Part shown: piece by piece, positions 1 through 8,481 of the stretch | How positions within the stretch are numbered: the first letter of the stretch is position 1 | Layout of the letters: each line of letters begins with the position of its first letter | Source: Verrucomicrobia bacterium UBA1211 | Lineage (GTDB): Bacteria > Verrucomicrobiota > Kiritimatiellia > RFP12 > UBA1067 | Assembly (NCBI GenBank): GCA_002309585.1 | Contig: DBXN01000032.1 | Location: 9,151-29,366, forward strand | Reading direction: 5' to 3' | DNA: 20,216 nt | Notes under the pieces: generated by a model | What the model saw: only the letters and a program-made list of their open reading frames with translations | Told to the model about the DNA's origin: nothing | Databases searched by the model: none | Program-made: the position numbers and the translations under genes

Positions 1-1128
1 CTGCCGTACTATCCGATGTTCGCCGCAGGCGATCTCGACATGCTCCAGCCCCTCTTCAGAATGTATCTTGGATTTCGCGACTTCAATATGAAGCGCACGC
101 GCAAGTACCTCGGCCACGGCGGCGCGTATTTCCCCGAGTGTACCCAGCCGTGGGGTGACCACTTCATCGGAAGCTATGGGCCGGAGTGCGAATGGAAGGA
201 CCGCAAGGACAAGCTTCAACACCATCCGTGCCACAAGTACGAATGGGTGGGCCAGCTGGAGTTTTCGCTCATGCTTCTCTACTATCATGCCTACACGCAG
301 GACGATGCATGGTTCAGGGCGAACGCGCTCCCCTCGATTCGGGAATACGTGCGCTACTTCGACGAACATTACACGTTGAATGAGCGGGGGCACTACCACA
401 TGTATCCCGCGCAGGCGGTCGAAACGTGGCAGGACTGTACCAACCCGATGCCGGAGGTGGCGGGTCTCATGCGCGTGACCGACCTTCTGCTGGCGTTACC
501 CGATGGGGCGCTGGAGCCGGGCGACCGGGAACTTTTCGCGAAGATCCGATCCCGCATTCCGGAATTGCCGACGCGGAAACTCGGTGACGGCCGGATCATC
601 TACGCGCCGGGCGAGAAATTCGCGCAGCACCGCAACGTCGAAACGCCTGAACTCTACTGTGTGTTCCCGTTCCGGCTCTCCTCCTTCGAGAAGCCAAATG
701 TGGAAATGGGGCGCGTGACCTACGTGAACCGTTACCACAAACACTATTTCGGGTGGGCGCAGGATGAGCTGAACGCCGCGTATCTCGGCTTGGCGGAAGA
801 GGCGCGGGAGCACATCGCGGATCGGGCGCTGACACACTCGAACAAAATCTACCGGTGGCCAACGTATTGGGGACCGAACTTCGACTGGTGTCCCGATCAG
901 GACGAGGGCGGCGTGTTTCAGAACACCATCCAGTCGATGCTCATGCAGCATGAGGGGAAGACGATCTTTCTGCTTCCCGCCTGGCCGAAGGAGTGGAACT
1001 GCTCGTTCAAACTCCACGCGCCGTACAATACGACGATTGAGGGTCGCGTGGAAAACGGCACGGTGAAGGATCTTACGGTGGATCCTCCTTCCCGCCGCGG
1101 AGATGTGTCCATCTGCCCGGTGAATTGA
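1..1128 (+). CDS. (alpha/alpha)6-barrel glycoside hydrolase, GH95-like, C-terminal part (5' end outside window)
   Basis: The reading frame is open from the first base of the window, with residues LPYYP before the first ATG at 16, so the gene starts upstream. 375 residues are visible. Alternating helix-like segments rich in W, Y and H, and a closing block (CPDQDEGG, then QNTIQSMLMQHEGKTIFLLP, then a PAWPKEW segment and a short beta-rich tail), resemble the C-terminal barrel and tail of GH95-like and other six-hairpin glycosidases. In those families an LLPALP-type motif follows the last helix. The catalytic residues cannot be assigned because the N-terminal part is missing. The role would be exo-hydrolysis of a glycan side chain outside the cytoplasm; any signal peptide lies outside the window. 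The gene is followed after 94 nt by a GH29-like fucosidase on the same strand, which fits GH95-type fucosidase or galactosidase activity, but substrate and exact family are uncertain. Confidence 0.6.
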   Translation: MPYYPMFAAGDLDMLQPLFRMYLGFRDFNMKRTRKYLGHGGAYFPECTQPWGDHFIGSYGPECEWKDRKDKLQHHPCHKYEWVGQLEFSLMLLYYHAYTQDDAWFRANALPSIREYVRYFDEHYTLNERGHYHMYPAQAVETWQDCTNPMPEVAGLMRVTDLLLALPDGALEPGDRELFAKIRSRIPELPTRKLGDGRIIYAPGEKFAQHRNVETPELYCVFPFRLSSFEKPNVEMGRVTYVNRYHKHYFGWAQDELNAAYLGLAEEAREHIADRALTHSNKIYRWPTYWGPNFDWCPDQDEGGVFQNTIQSMLMQHEGKTIFLLPAWPKEWNCSFKLHAPYNTTIEGRVENGTVKDLTVDPPSRRGDVSICPVN

Positions 1129-1222
1129 TTGCGCGCGGGGCAGAGCGGGAGGACGCGAAGCGGTGCGGGAAGATGGTATCGTGCGGGTAAGTATGCCGCC
1201 GTATATGAGATGACGAGGTGGA

Positions 1223-3019
1223 ATGATGAGGGCAAGGGTAGCGATCGTTGCTGCGGTTTTTTCCATGACCTGCGCGTTTTCCGCCGAATCGCCCGCCGAT
1301 GACGGTTTCGGCGTATTGCCCACGCAGGCGCATCTTGAATATCAAGACCGGGAGATTATGGCGCTCGTGTGCTGGGGTCTGAACCCGTACACGAATCAGG
1401 AGTGGGGTTTCGGCAACGTGCCGCCTTCCAGGATCACGGCGAAACGGCTCGATCCCGCGCAGTGGGTGAGGGCGATGAGGGCGGCGGAGATCAAGAGCGT
1501 GGTGCTCGTTGCGAAGCACCATGACGGTTTCTGCCTGTGGCCGTCGAAACACAACCTCGGCTACTCGATGGCGGCCGTCCCCGCGCCGAACACCGGTCGC
1601 GACCTTGTGCGTGAGACGGCCGAGGCGTGCCGCCGCGAGGGGATGAAGTTCGGGGTCTATCTCTCGCCGTGGGACCGTCATCAGGCCAACTACGCCACGC
1701 CCGCCTATATCGACTATTTCTTCGCGCAATGGAACGAGCTTCTCGACAACTACGGTGAAATCTGCGAGATCTGGCTTGACGGCGCGAATGGCGGAACCGG
1801 CTGGTACGGCGGGGTGAACGGCGGGAAGGGCGAGCGGCGCTCGATCCCGAAAGATTACTATCGGAAACCGCGCCTTCTCGCGCTCCTGCACGAGAAACAT
1901 CCGCGCGCCGTGGCGTTCGGCGGCAACGGGAACTGGTCGAGCGGCTGGTGCGGCAACGAAAGGGGATGGAGCCCCGAGACGTGGTGGTGCCCTCGCAAGG
2001 GCGAGGACGGGAACGAATACTGGATTCCGTCCGAGGCCGACTTTCCGCTTCGGCGCGGATGGTACTTCCATGCGAATGAGCGTCCGAAGTCGCTTGCCAA
2101 GCTCGTCAAGGCCTATTTCGAGACGGTGGGGCGCGGCGCCGTGATGAATATCGGGATCGCGCCCGATACGGAGGGACAGGTGTGCGGGGCGGATGAGAAG
2201 CGTCTGGCGGAATTCGGCGAGTGGGTACGTGCGTTCAACGCATCGGATCTCGCATCCGGTATCCCGGCGGCTGAACGGCGCGACGGCAACCGCCTTGTCG
2301 TGGAGATCACGCTTCCGGCGCCGGGGACATTCGACTGCGTGGACATCAGGGAGAGGATCGCCCTCGGGCAGCGTGTCCAGACGTTTTCCGTGGAGGTGCC
2401 GGACGGCGACGGGTGGCGGGAGGTCGCGAAAGGGACAACGGTGGGACATCGCAGGCTCGTCCGTTTTCCCGCCGTGAAGGGGTCGTGTGTACGCATCGCG
2501 TTTGAGGGGCTTGCCCCGCCCCGGCTGTTTCCAGTTGCGTTGCGCCTCTCGCCCGCCGTGGCGGGCGATGACGATGTGCCGGCTCCCGACACCTACCCGA
2601 AGACGGGATGGCGGATTGTGGAGGAGACCTGCCCCGCGCCGCGCAATGCGGCGAACGCCATCGACGGCAACGGCGAAACGCTCTGGCACTCGCATGCGGC
2701 GGGGGCATCCCCGCTTCCTCCGCCGCAGAGCTTTACCGTCGATTGCGGCGAAACGGTACGGATGCACGGTTTCGACTATACGCCGCGTCTGGACGGGTGT
2801 CGGCACGGGCTGGTGGACGGCTACGCCTTCCATGTGTCGTCCGACGGGCGGAATTGGACGCTGGCGCATGAAGGCGAATTCGGGAATATCGCGGCGAATC
2901 CGACGAAGCGGCGCGTGACCTTTCCGGAGAGCGTGAAGGCGCGTTTTTTCCGTTTCGTCGCGACCCATGCGGTCGATCAGAACGACCGTGTCGCCGTCGC
3001 GGAAATCGATGTGTGGTGA
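1223..3019 (+). CDS. Secreted GH29-like alpha-L-fucosidase with C-terminal F5/8-type (CBM32-like) domain
   Basis: 598 aa; MM at the start has a GAGGTG ribosome site just upstream. Residues 1-20 form a signal peptide (cleavage likely near FSA-ES). The GH29 catalytic domain spans about 35-345. It has KHHDGF at 98-103, then EIWLDGA, where Asp186 is the expected nucleophile, GNERG with Glu245 a candidate acid/base, a WIPSEAD...RRGWYFH block, and an NIGIAPDTEG block near the domain end. The WIPSEAD and GWYFH signatures resemble GH29 subfamily B, whose known members prefer alpha-1,3/1,4-linked fucose; that preference is knowledge of the family, not shown here. A beta-sandwich linker domain follows at about 345-455, then an F5/8 type C (discoidin) domain at about 460-598, probably carbohydrate-binding. 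It would remove terminal L-fucose outside the cytoplasm. It may be co-transcribed with the upstream GH95-like gene. Confidence 0.88.
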   Translation: MMRARVAIVAAVFSMTCAFSAESPADDGFGVLPTQAHLEYQDREIMALVCWGLNPYTNQEWGFGNVPPSRITAKRLDPAQWVRAMRAAEIKSVVLVAKHHDGFCLWPSKHNLGYSMAAVPAPNTGRDLVRETAEACRREGMKFGVYLSPWDRHQANYATPAYIDYFFAQWNELLDNYGEICEIWLDGANGGTGWYGGVNGGKGERRSIPKDYYRKPRLLALLHEKHPRAVAFGGNGNWSSGWCGNERGWSPETWWCPRKGEDGNEYWIPSEADFPLRRGWYFHANERPKSLAKLVKAYFETVGRGAVMNIGIAPDTEGQVCGADEKRLAEFGEWVRAFNASDLASGIPAAERRDGNRLVVEITLPAPGTFDCVDIRERIALGQRVQTFSVEVPDGDGWREVAKGTTVGHRRLVRFPAVKGSCVRIAFEGLAPPRLFPVALRLSPAVAGDDDVPAPDTYPKTGWRIVEETCPAPRNAANAIDGNGETLWHSHAAGASPLPPPQSFTVDCGETVRMHGFDYTPRLDGCRHGLVDGYAFHVSSDGRNWTLAHEGEFGNIAANPTKRRVTFPESVKARFFRFVATHAVDQNDRVAVAEIDVW

Positions 3020-3195
3020 GGTGGTTTCATTCCAGTGGCCCGGTTTGTCAGACAGAACAGAGACGTTGCGGGCAACTTGGTGGTTTTGGGTTTGCCAAAT
3101 ACTGGACACTCAAGGTTCTCGCTGAGATGATGTTGTCGCGGTGAGTTGCCGTGATTATGTCAAACGGCGAAACGGGCGGATGCGGTTTGTGGGCG
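3020..3195. other. Intergenic stretch without recognised content
   Basis: First part of the 319-nt gap between the fucosidase and the next gene. I see no terminator with a T-tract, no RNA gene, and no ORF with a credible start. The promoter and palindrome of the next gene lie further on, at 3196-3252. Confidence 0.4.
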
Positions 3196-3224
3196 TTGCA
3201 GGAGCGGAAGGGTTGTGGTAAGAT
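3196..3224 (+). promoter_or_regulatory. Candidate sigma70-type promoter with extended -10
   Basis: TTGCAG (3196-3201), a 17-bp spacer, then TAAGAT (3219-3224) preceded by TGG, giving the extended -10 TGGTAAGAT. The predicted start of transcription near 3231 leaves a leader of about 108 nt before the ATG at 3339. A separate TTGACA at 3233-3238 has no good -10 at the right distance. Confidence 0.5.
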
Positions 3225-3240
3225 AACCGACGTTGACATT

Positions 3241-3252
3241 CATGTTTACATG
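3241..3252. promoter_or_regulatory. Palindrome CATGT-TT-ACATG, candidate operator
   Basis: A perfect 5-2-5 inverted repeat whose flanks continue the symmetry imperfectly (ACATT on the left, ATGT on the right). It lies about 10 nt downstream of the predicted transcription start at 3231, where a repressor would block elongation or open-complex formation. The binding protein is unknown. Confidence 0.3.
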
Positions 3253-3338
3253 ATGTGCGAGAAGTGGATTCAGATCGGCGTGGGCTGTGCCGGCCGTCTG
3301 ATGTTCGGTTGAGGATGGAAATCGGGAAAGGGTTGGCT

Positions 3339-4133
3339 ATGAAGGGCGTGATGTGGATCGTGCTGGTGATCGCGGGAACGGTTGGCGGATTTTGGGCGGG
3401 GCGTCAGGCAGGCGCGCCTGCGGCGGCACCGGTTCAGGAAGAGGATGCTTCGGCCGACCCGCTTGCCCAGGCGAAAAAGCGCATCGCCGAGTTGGAGAAG
3501 GCCCTGGACGCTTCCCGCCGCGACGCGGCGAAGCGCGGCGATGTCGCGGCGGCGGCTGAACGTGCCGTCGCGGCGGCGATGAAAAAAAGCGATGGTGAGA
3601 GCAAGACGGCGGAGATGGTCCAAGTAGACGAGAATGGCGACCTTTTGGGCGAACTCGAAAAGAAGCTTCCGCAGGAACAGTTCGCCCAGGTCACAAACGC
3701 CTTCTCCCAGATGCGCGCGCAACTTGCGCGCCGCGCCAAGGGGAAACTGGACTATCTGGCATCGATCGACGTTTCAAACATGACGCAGCATGAGCGCGAG
3801 AACCACATCCGTTTTCAGGAGTTGCTGGAAAAGCGTGAGGCGATCGCTGCGAAGATGAAGGGCGGCATTCCGGATGTCGGCGCCATTCAGGAGATGGTGA
3901 AACTCGGTATCGAAATGGAGCCTTCCGCACGGGAAGAGCGCTCCACGCTTATGCGGCAGATGGCCCGTGAGCTGGGGTATACGGGCGATGACGTGGAGGT
4001 GATTCACGATACGCTGGCGAACATCGTCGACTGCACGAGCGGCGGCGGCTTGGGAGGCATCGGTGAACTGGGCGATAAGATTGAAGTCGGGACGCCAGCG
4101 GTCAATATCAAAACCCAGGTGATCGGTCTGTGA
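3339..4133 (+). CDS. Unrecognised membrane-anchored coiled-coil protein
   Basis: 264 aa. I place the start at 3339 because the protein then begins with a lysine and a hydrophobic segment (residues 4-20), preceded by GGGAAAGGG. The frame stays open further upstream to an ATG at 3255, but that extension is arginine-rich and lacks a ribosome site. After the single membrane or signal segment comes an Ala/Pro linker, an acidic-basic helical stretch at about 45-85 (AKKRIAELEKAL), and a second long charged helical region at about 115-225, with a glycine-rich patch (SGGGLGGIGELG) near residue 245. No catalytic motif is visible and I do not recognise the family. The protein is probably exported or anchored with its bulk in the periplasm. 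It has its own promoter and a strong terminator, so it is likely a single-gene unit. Confidence 0.75.
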   Translation: MKGVMWIVLVIAGTVGGFWAGRQAGAPAAAPVQEEDASADPLAQAKKRIAELEKALDASRRDAAKRGDVAAAAERAVAAAMKKSDGESKTAEMVQVDENGDLLGELEKKLPQEQFAQVTNAFSQMRAQLARRAKGKLDYLASIDVSNMTQHERENHIRFQELLEKREAIAAKMKGGIPDVGAIQEMVKLGIEMEPSAREERSTLMRQMARELGYTGDDVEVIHDTLANIVDCTSGGGLGGIGELGDKIEVGTPAVNIKTQVIGL

Positions 4134-4160
4134 CGGGTTCCACGGCAACCGTGTAGCGAT

Positions 4161-4201
4161 CAGGCCCCGCGCCGCATTGGGACGCGGGGCCTGGCGTTTT
4201 T
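4161..4201 (+). terminator. Rho-independent terminator
   Basis: A perfect 11-bp stem (CAGGCCCCGCG at 4161-4171 with CGCGGGGCCTG at 4183-4193), an 11-nt loop, and a TTTTT run at 4197-4201. It lies 28 nt after the stop at 4133. Its T-tract overlaps the stop codon of the convergent gene ending at 4200. Confidence 0.9.
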
Positions 4202-4955
4202 AGAAATAGCCGCCCTTGTCGATGATCTCGCTGATGGTGTCGCCCTGATGCACCCAGGCGAAGATGTCCACCTCGTTGCGTTCGATACCCTCCGCGCGGA
4301 GCAGCACCTCGTAGGCGATCTCGCGCGGGATGCAGATTACGCCGTCGATATCGCCCATGATGATATCGCCGGGGCGAACGGTCACCTTGCCCAGGCGGAC
4401 GGGTACTTGGTAGTGGGTGATCATGCAGCGGCCGAGCGAGCCGTTGGAGACGCGGTATTTGTAGAAGATCGGGAATTTCTGTTCGAGAATCTGCTTCGTG
4501 TCGCGGATGCCGCCGGCGATCACGGCACCGCGGATTCCCTTGGTGATGGCGGTTGCGGTCATCACGCCGCCCCAGAGCGAGGCCTCCACATCATCCGAGG
4601 TGTCCCAGACAACCACGCCGTCGGGTTTGAAGTCGTCCAACATCTGCGCGCGAAAGGTCATCTCACCCTCGATCATGCAGTTGGGCGCACTTTTGACGGT
4701 GAACGCCTCTCCGCACAGCACCATTTCGTCACGGAGCGGCATGATATCGTGCGGGAGGTTCTGGTCCAGCAGGCACGCCTCGCGCAACACATCATTGACG
4801 CATCCCGTATACAGTTTCTCGAACCGCTCGCACAATTCCTTCACCGGAATCGGGAAGTCGTTCATCGGAATCGACTGCCGTTTGGCGATCAGTTTGTCAA
4901 GCTTCATCAATCCGGCCTCTTTGGCCTTTGTCCTCATGTCCGCCAATGATGGCAT
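4200..4955 (-). CDS. RraA-like / HMG-aldolase-fold protein
   Basis: 251 aa, start preceded by GAAAGGGAGA. The swivelling beta/alpha/beta fold of the RraA family is recognisable: a GGVMTATA segment (129-136), GAVIAGGIRD (143-152) with the family's Arg-Asp pair at 151-152, a GxVTVRPGDIIMGDIDGV-like block (189-206), and a CIP motif. Class II 4-hydroxy-4-methyl-2-oxoglutarate/oxaloacetate aldolases of this fold carry R-D-x2-E/D; here the third position is Gln155, so metal binding and aldolase activity are doubtful. Relatives include the RNase E inhibitor RraA and paralogues near sugar-acid catabolism genes. There is no signal peptide, so it is cytoplasmic. A candidate promoter of its own lies just upstream, so it need not depend on the DUF2339/DUF3999 genes. 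Assignment to the fold is firm; the reaction is not. Confidence 0.85.
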   Translation of the reverse strand: MPSLADMRTKAKEAGLMKLDKLIAKRQSIPMNDFPIPVKELCERFEKLYTGCVNDVLREACLLDQNLPHDIMPLRDEMVLCGEAFTVKSAPNCMIEGEMTFRAQMLDDFKPDGVVVWDTSDDVEASLWGGVMTATAITKGIRGAVIAGGIRDTKQILEQKFPIFYKYRVSNGSLGRCMITHYQVPVRLGKVTVRPGDIIMGDIDGVICIPREIAYEVLLRAEGIERNEVDIFAWVHQGDTISEIIDKGGYF

Positions 4956-5039
4956 ATCCGTCTCCCTTTCTCATGCGGTGATGGTTTCAACGGCACACCG
5001 GTCGCCGAACCCTGATGGGGTCACGCTGTCCATTAAGGC

Positions 5040-5069
5040 AATATAGCATTTTCACCGAGGGAGCGGCAA
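5040..5069 (-). promoter_or_regulatory. Candidate promoter with extended -10 for the RraA-like gene
   Basis: Read on the minus strand: TTGCCG (5064-5069), an 18-bp spacer, then TATATT (5040-5045) preceded by TGC, giving TGCTATATT. It lies in the gap between the DUF3999 gene and the RraA-like start, about 85 nt from the ATG at 4955. Confidence 0.5.
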
Positions 5070-5086
5070 TATGGAAGTGCGCGCCC

Positions 5087-6412
5087 TCAGCTTTCCGCTC
5101 CCTTTCCCCTCAAGGTTCTGACACATGCCCAGGCGAGCAGGGCGGTGACCAGCAGGGCGCACAGGACGAAGCCGTATCGCTTCAGAAACTGTGATTGGGA
5201 AAGGAAGGAGCGGGAAGGGAGGGGCGGAAGGGGCGCGGGGGTGAGTTCCCATCGGATCGGGTTGAAACCGTCATTCAGGTAGGCGTCCACCTGCTGCTCG
5301 TAGACGGGACGTTGCTTGATGGCGGGGTTACCGGTGTCGAGCCGGTATGGAACACCCGGCTCGGCGATGAAGCAGATCACATACGGGCGTATCTCCAAAT
5401 CGAAGGGGGTGTTCGGGTCGAGCCGGAGCGGCGCGTTGTCGGTGGCGGAGAACGCGACCTCAAGCGCGGCTTCCCGGGCTTCGGGGAAGGTGATGACGTC
5501 GTTTCGCTCGCTGCGGCCGGGGAGGGTGACCGATCGGAAGGTCCCGTGGACGACGGTCCGCCGCTCTTCGGTCGAGACGGTGACGCTCCGCTGGAAGTTG
5601 GCGTCCAGGATCCGCGCGTGGATCGCCACGACCGGCAGATGGCGGGTGTGGAGGCGGTACCGGCCCTCGCCGAGATCCTCCACGGGCACGGTAATGTCGC
5701 GGATGTTCGGTTCCGGTTCAACGATCCGCACCGTCTGGACGGTGTCGGCGGAAAGACCCGTGATCTGGAACGGCCGTTGGTCGACCGCGTATCGTTTGTA
5801 CCGGTCTGGCACCTCACCGGGCCGGGCGACGGTTTCATGCTCGGTCACGGTGAAATACCGGTTGAACAGTTCGTCGATCGCCTTTCCGATGACGATTTTG
5901 AAACCGTGCGCCGAGGTACGCGGGACGTTGATTTGGGTCTTCCGAATGGGGGCGTGCCGGCTGTAGTCGTAGATCACCTGCGGTTCGCCGAGCGGTTCTC
6001 CCGTTTCGGTGAGAAGCGTGATGGTCTGTTCGAAATCTTCCAGGGGCGTGTCGAGGGTGAGGCTGACGACCGTGTGGGCGTTGGTCCCCGAAAAACGGGC
6101 GAGAAGGGTGAGCCGATCCTCCTTCCGTTCAAGGGACTGGAGGGTCATCGGCTGTTTCGTGTGCCGTTCGTCCTCCTTGGCGTGTTGTCCGGGGCAGATG
6201 ACGTAGGGGATTTCGGCTCCGTTTCCGTCTCGGATCCGGATATCGGAGAGGTCGGGATTGGATGTGGCGTAGACGGCGGGATCAAGCGGGACAGCGACCA
6301 CGGAGGGTCCGGTGAGGGGTACGGGTCCGGCGATGATGGGGCGGGAGACCCGCCACTGCGCCGTCGCGAGGAGGGGGAGGGCGCAGCCGAGAAGGATCAG
6401 GGGTTTCGTCAT
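5087..6412 (-). CDS. DUF3999-family exported membrane-anchored protein
   Basis: 441 aa from the ATG at 6412, which has AAGGAACGAG upstream and gives a clean signal peptide (MTKPLILLGCALPLLATAQ). The frame stays open upstream to 8122, but that extension is the antisense-frame shadow of the DUF2339 gene. The mature protein is beta-rich, with an early segment on DIRIRDGNGAEIPYVI typical of DUF3999. One transmembrane helix lies near the C terminus (about 415-433, VLCALLVTALLAWACV), followed by a short basic tail. It would project into the periplasm from the inner membrane. DUF3999 genes are commonly found beside DUF2339 genes, as here with a 35-nt gap, so the two products probably act together; no biochemical function is established that I know of. 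No terminator is visible after the stop. Confidence 0.82.
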   Translation of the reverse strand: MTKPLILLGCALPLLATAQWRVSRPIIAGPVPLTGPSVVAVPLDPAVYATSNPDLSDIRIRDGNGAEIPYVICPGQHAKEDERHTKQPMTLQSLERKEDRLTLLARFSGTNAHTVVSLTLDTPLEDFEQTITLLTETGEPLGEPQVIYDYSRHAPIRKTQINVPRTSAHGFKIVIGKAIDELFNRYFTVTEHETVARPGEVPDRYKRYAVDQRPFQITGLSADTVQTVRIVEPEPNIRDITVPVEDLGEGRYRLHTRHLPVVAIHARILDANFQRSVTVSTEERRTVVHGTFRSVTLPGRSERNDVITFPEAREAALEVAFSATDNAPLRLDPNTPFDLEIRPYVICFIAEPGVPYRLDTGNPAIKQRPVYEQQVDAYLNDGFNPIRWELTPAPLPPLPSRSFLSQSQFLKRYGFVLCALLVTALLAWACVRTLRGKGAES

Positions 6413-6447
6413 GGCGTCTCGTTCCTTTCTGGGGCGGTTGCCGCCGC

Positions 6448-8460
6448 TTACGCTTCCGTTTTGAATTTTGCCTGGTTTCTGAGGTAGAGGATCGACCCGC
6501 CGACCAACAGGATCCCGATGAGGAGGGAGGCGATCACCCGGTAGATTGTCGCCACACCCTTGAGATCGAACAGGAAAAGTTTGGCCACCACGATCGCGAA
6601 GAGGACCAGGCCGCCCCGGCGGGGGAACTTCGCATCCTTCGCAATGCCGACGGCAACTAGACCGATAGCGAAGAGCGTCCAGACGATCGTGATCATGCCG
6701 TTGACGAAATCGGAGATGAACCGGGTGGCGAAGAGATGGGTTTCGACCGTCGTGGCGGCGAAGCATCCGAGGAAGGCGAGTGATCGCAGGATATGCCGGG
6801 AGGGGGGCGTTTCCATGTCGCGGGCGACCAGGAGAAGGGTGGCAGGAAGGATCCCGATTTTCACAACGCGGAGGAGCGCCGCGCCTAAAAAGGCGGGGAC
6901 GGAGGAGGCGGAGGCCCGCAGCGGCGCGGCGTAGTAGAGTTCGTAGCAGTTGTACCCCAGCGTGTGCAATCCCGCGATGCAGAGGAAGAGCATGGCCCAC
7001 GCCCGCAGGATCGAGAAGGAGGGCTCCTTGCCGAGGCGGGCGAGGATCACCGCCAGGACGCACCAGGTGAAAGTGTGCCATGTGGCGTTGAAGAGCAGGA
7101 CCGGCACGACGGCGAGGAAACCCAGCGCGATTGAGATCAGGATTCGGACGCCGTTCATGTCGAACGCTCCCTTGCGCAGGCCGATCTGGCTGATGACCAC
7201 ATAGCAGGCGACAACCGTGAGGAAGATCGTGCCGGTCCACTCCATGCCGATGATTGCCCGGACCTTCCAGAGGGACCAGAGCGCGAAGACCACCGCGTTG
7301 ATGCCGAGCGGGATGTAGTGGCGGTAAAACGGCTTGCCCGCCTGTTGCGCGGAACGGACCGCCAGCAACGCCGCGGCGAGGAAGAGCAGATGTGCCAGCG
7401 AGAAGAAGATCATGCCGGGAACCAAAAAGGCGGCGGTGTGGACCTTTTCGGCGTAAGCAAAGGCCAGCACGTAGCTGAGCAGCATCGCGAAGATGTTCAG
7501 CGACGGCCAGCTGCGGATCCGGGCGACGGTCAGCCACGCGACTGTCAGCAACAGGAGGTAGCTGTAGAATCCCCAGGCGTTTCCGCTGTGCGAAGCCAGC
7601 AAAACGGGCGCGAGGTAACCGCCGAGCAGACCGAGGCAGGCGATGGCGTAGGAGCGGTAACGGACGGCGAAGATACCCGCCCCGGCGCTGACGCAGCACC
7701 AGAAGAAGAACGCGGCGGGTCCGCTGATCAGGTGGTAAAGGCTGTAGGCGGCGAAGAAGCCGAAGTAGAGCAGGCAGAACCCTAGCCCGCACATGCCTTG
7801 CGCCAGCAGGTGATACTTTTTGAAGAGCATTCGCATGCCGGCGATGATCAGCGCGACGGCGGCCAGAAGGGTCAGCCCGACCCGTCCCGCCGGCGCGAGC
7901 AATCCGTGATCGATCGACCACTTCAGGAAGAAAATCATACCGCCCAAAACGGTTCCGATGCCGAGACGGAGCAGCCAACGGGTCGCCATCGCGTATTCCC
8001 ACGCCATGCCTTCGGGCGCGAACCGCCCCCGCACGAGAAACCAGTCGCCGATCCTTGCGAAGATCGTTTCCACCAGGTTCGGCTCGTCCGCCTCCGCCGA
8101 CGCGGATGTGAACGGATCCCACTGAACGGGGGTTTCCGGTTGCGGATCCGCTTTGACCGGGGTGGGAACCGGCGGCGGGGTGAGGTCTTCTTCCGGTTTT
8201 ACGGTTTGAACGATCGTAACGGGTTCGGGCGTTTCCACCTTTCGTTCGGGTTCGGCTGGCGCAACGGCCGGTTTCGTTTGGACCTCTTCCGTCTTCGGCG
8301 GGTTCGCGCTCTGTTTCGCCAGCGCGTTCAGCCGGGAGCGGATGTCCTGAATGTCCCCCTGCATCGAGGTGACGCGGTTCAGCGTATTCAAAACCTTGAC
8401 AAAGGTAACGATCGGCAGAATCAAAAAGATTAAACCCGCAAGAAAACCCAAAACTTCCAT
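6448..8460 (-). CDS. DUF2339-family multi-pass membrane protein
   Basis: 670 aa, start preceded by GAAGGAGTG. An N-terminal membrane helix (about 3-24) is followed by a short heptad-like region (about 32-50), a Pro/Glu/Val-rich linker (about 55-118), and the DUF2339 core from about residue 130. That core begins with ARIGDWFLVRG and continues as many hydrophobic helices (about fifteen or more by eye) to the C terminus, which ends in a basic tail. The inner membrane is the expected location. DUF2339 proteins are widespread predicted membrane proteins of unknown role; the next gene downstream encodes its usual DUF3999 partner. A perfect 17-nt palindrome lies 22 nt upstream of the start and may regulate the pair. 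No convincing -35/-10 pair was found in the 157-nt gap before it, so read-through from the 906-aa gene is possible. Confidence 0.85.
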   Translation of the reverse strand: MEVLGFLAGLIFLILPIVTFVKVLNTLNRVTSMQGDIQDIRSRLNALAKQSANPPKTEEVQTKPAVAPAEPERKVETPEPVTIVQTVKPEEDLTPPPVPTPVKADPQPETPVQWDPFTSASAEADEPNLVETIFARIGDWFLVRGRFAPEGMAWEYAMATRWLLRLGIGTVLGGMIFFLKWSIDHGLLAPAGRVGLTLLAAVALIIAGMRMLFKKYHLLAQGMCGLGFCLLYFGFFAAYSLYHLISGPAAFFFWCCVSAGAGIFAVRYRSYAIACLGLLGGYLAPVLLASHSGNAWGFYSYLLLLTVAWLTVARIRSWPSLNIFAMLLSYVLAFAYAEKVHTAAFLVPGMIFFSLAHLLFLAAALLAVRSAQQAGKPFYRHYIPLGINAVVFALWSLWKVRAIIGMEWTGTIFLTVVACYVVISQIGLRKGAFDMNGVRILISIALGFLAVVPVLLFNATWHTFTWCVLAVILARLGKEPSFSILRAWAMLFLCIAGLHTLGYNCYELYYAAPLRASASSVPAFLGAALLRVVKIGILPATLLLVARDMETPPSRHILRSLAFLGCFAATTVETHLFATRFISDFVNGMITIVWTLFAIGLVAVGIAKDAKFPRRGGLVLFAIVVAKLFLFDLKGVATIYRVIASLLIGILLVGGSILYLRNQAKFKTEA

Positions 8461-8481
8461 GGCTTCACTCCTTCTCCCGTT

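Noticed and set aside
1174..1182. TGGTATCGT as an extended -10 for the fucosidase gene
   Set aside because: No -35 at a suitable distance, and the gene may be read from the upstream GH95-like unit; too weak to list.
496..1323. 275-aa minus-strand open frame opposite the GH95-like gene
   Set aside because: Composition typical of an antisense shadow, no ribosome site, and the plus-strand frame continues from outside the window with a recognisable fold.
1073..3109. 678-aa open frame on the minus strand opposite the fucosidase
   Set aside because: The translation is Arg/Pro/His-rich without domains; the plus strand encodes clear GH29 and F5/8-type domains. It is a high-G+C antisense shadow.
3255..3338. 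Upstream in-frame start for the coiled-coil protein
   Set aside because: No ribosome site; an Arg-rich extension would bury the hydrophobic N-terminal segment, and the start at 3339 has GGGAAAGGG.
6413..8122. 570-residue N-terminal extension of the DUF3999 frame
   Set aside because: It overlaps the DUF2339 gene in another frame, is low-complexity and Arg-rich, and the signal peptide and ribosome site support the start at 6412.
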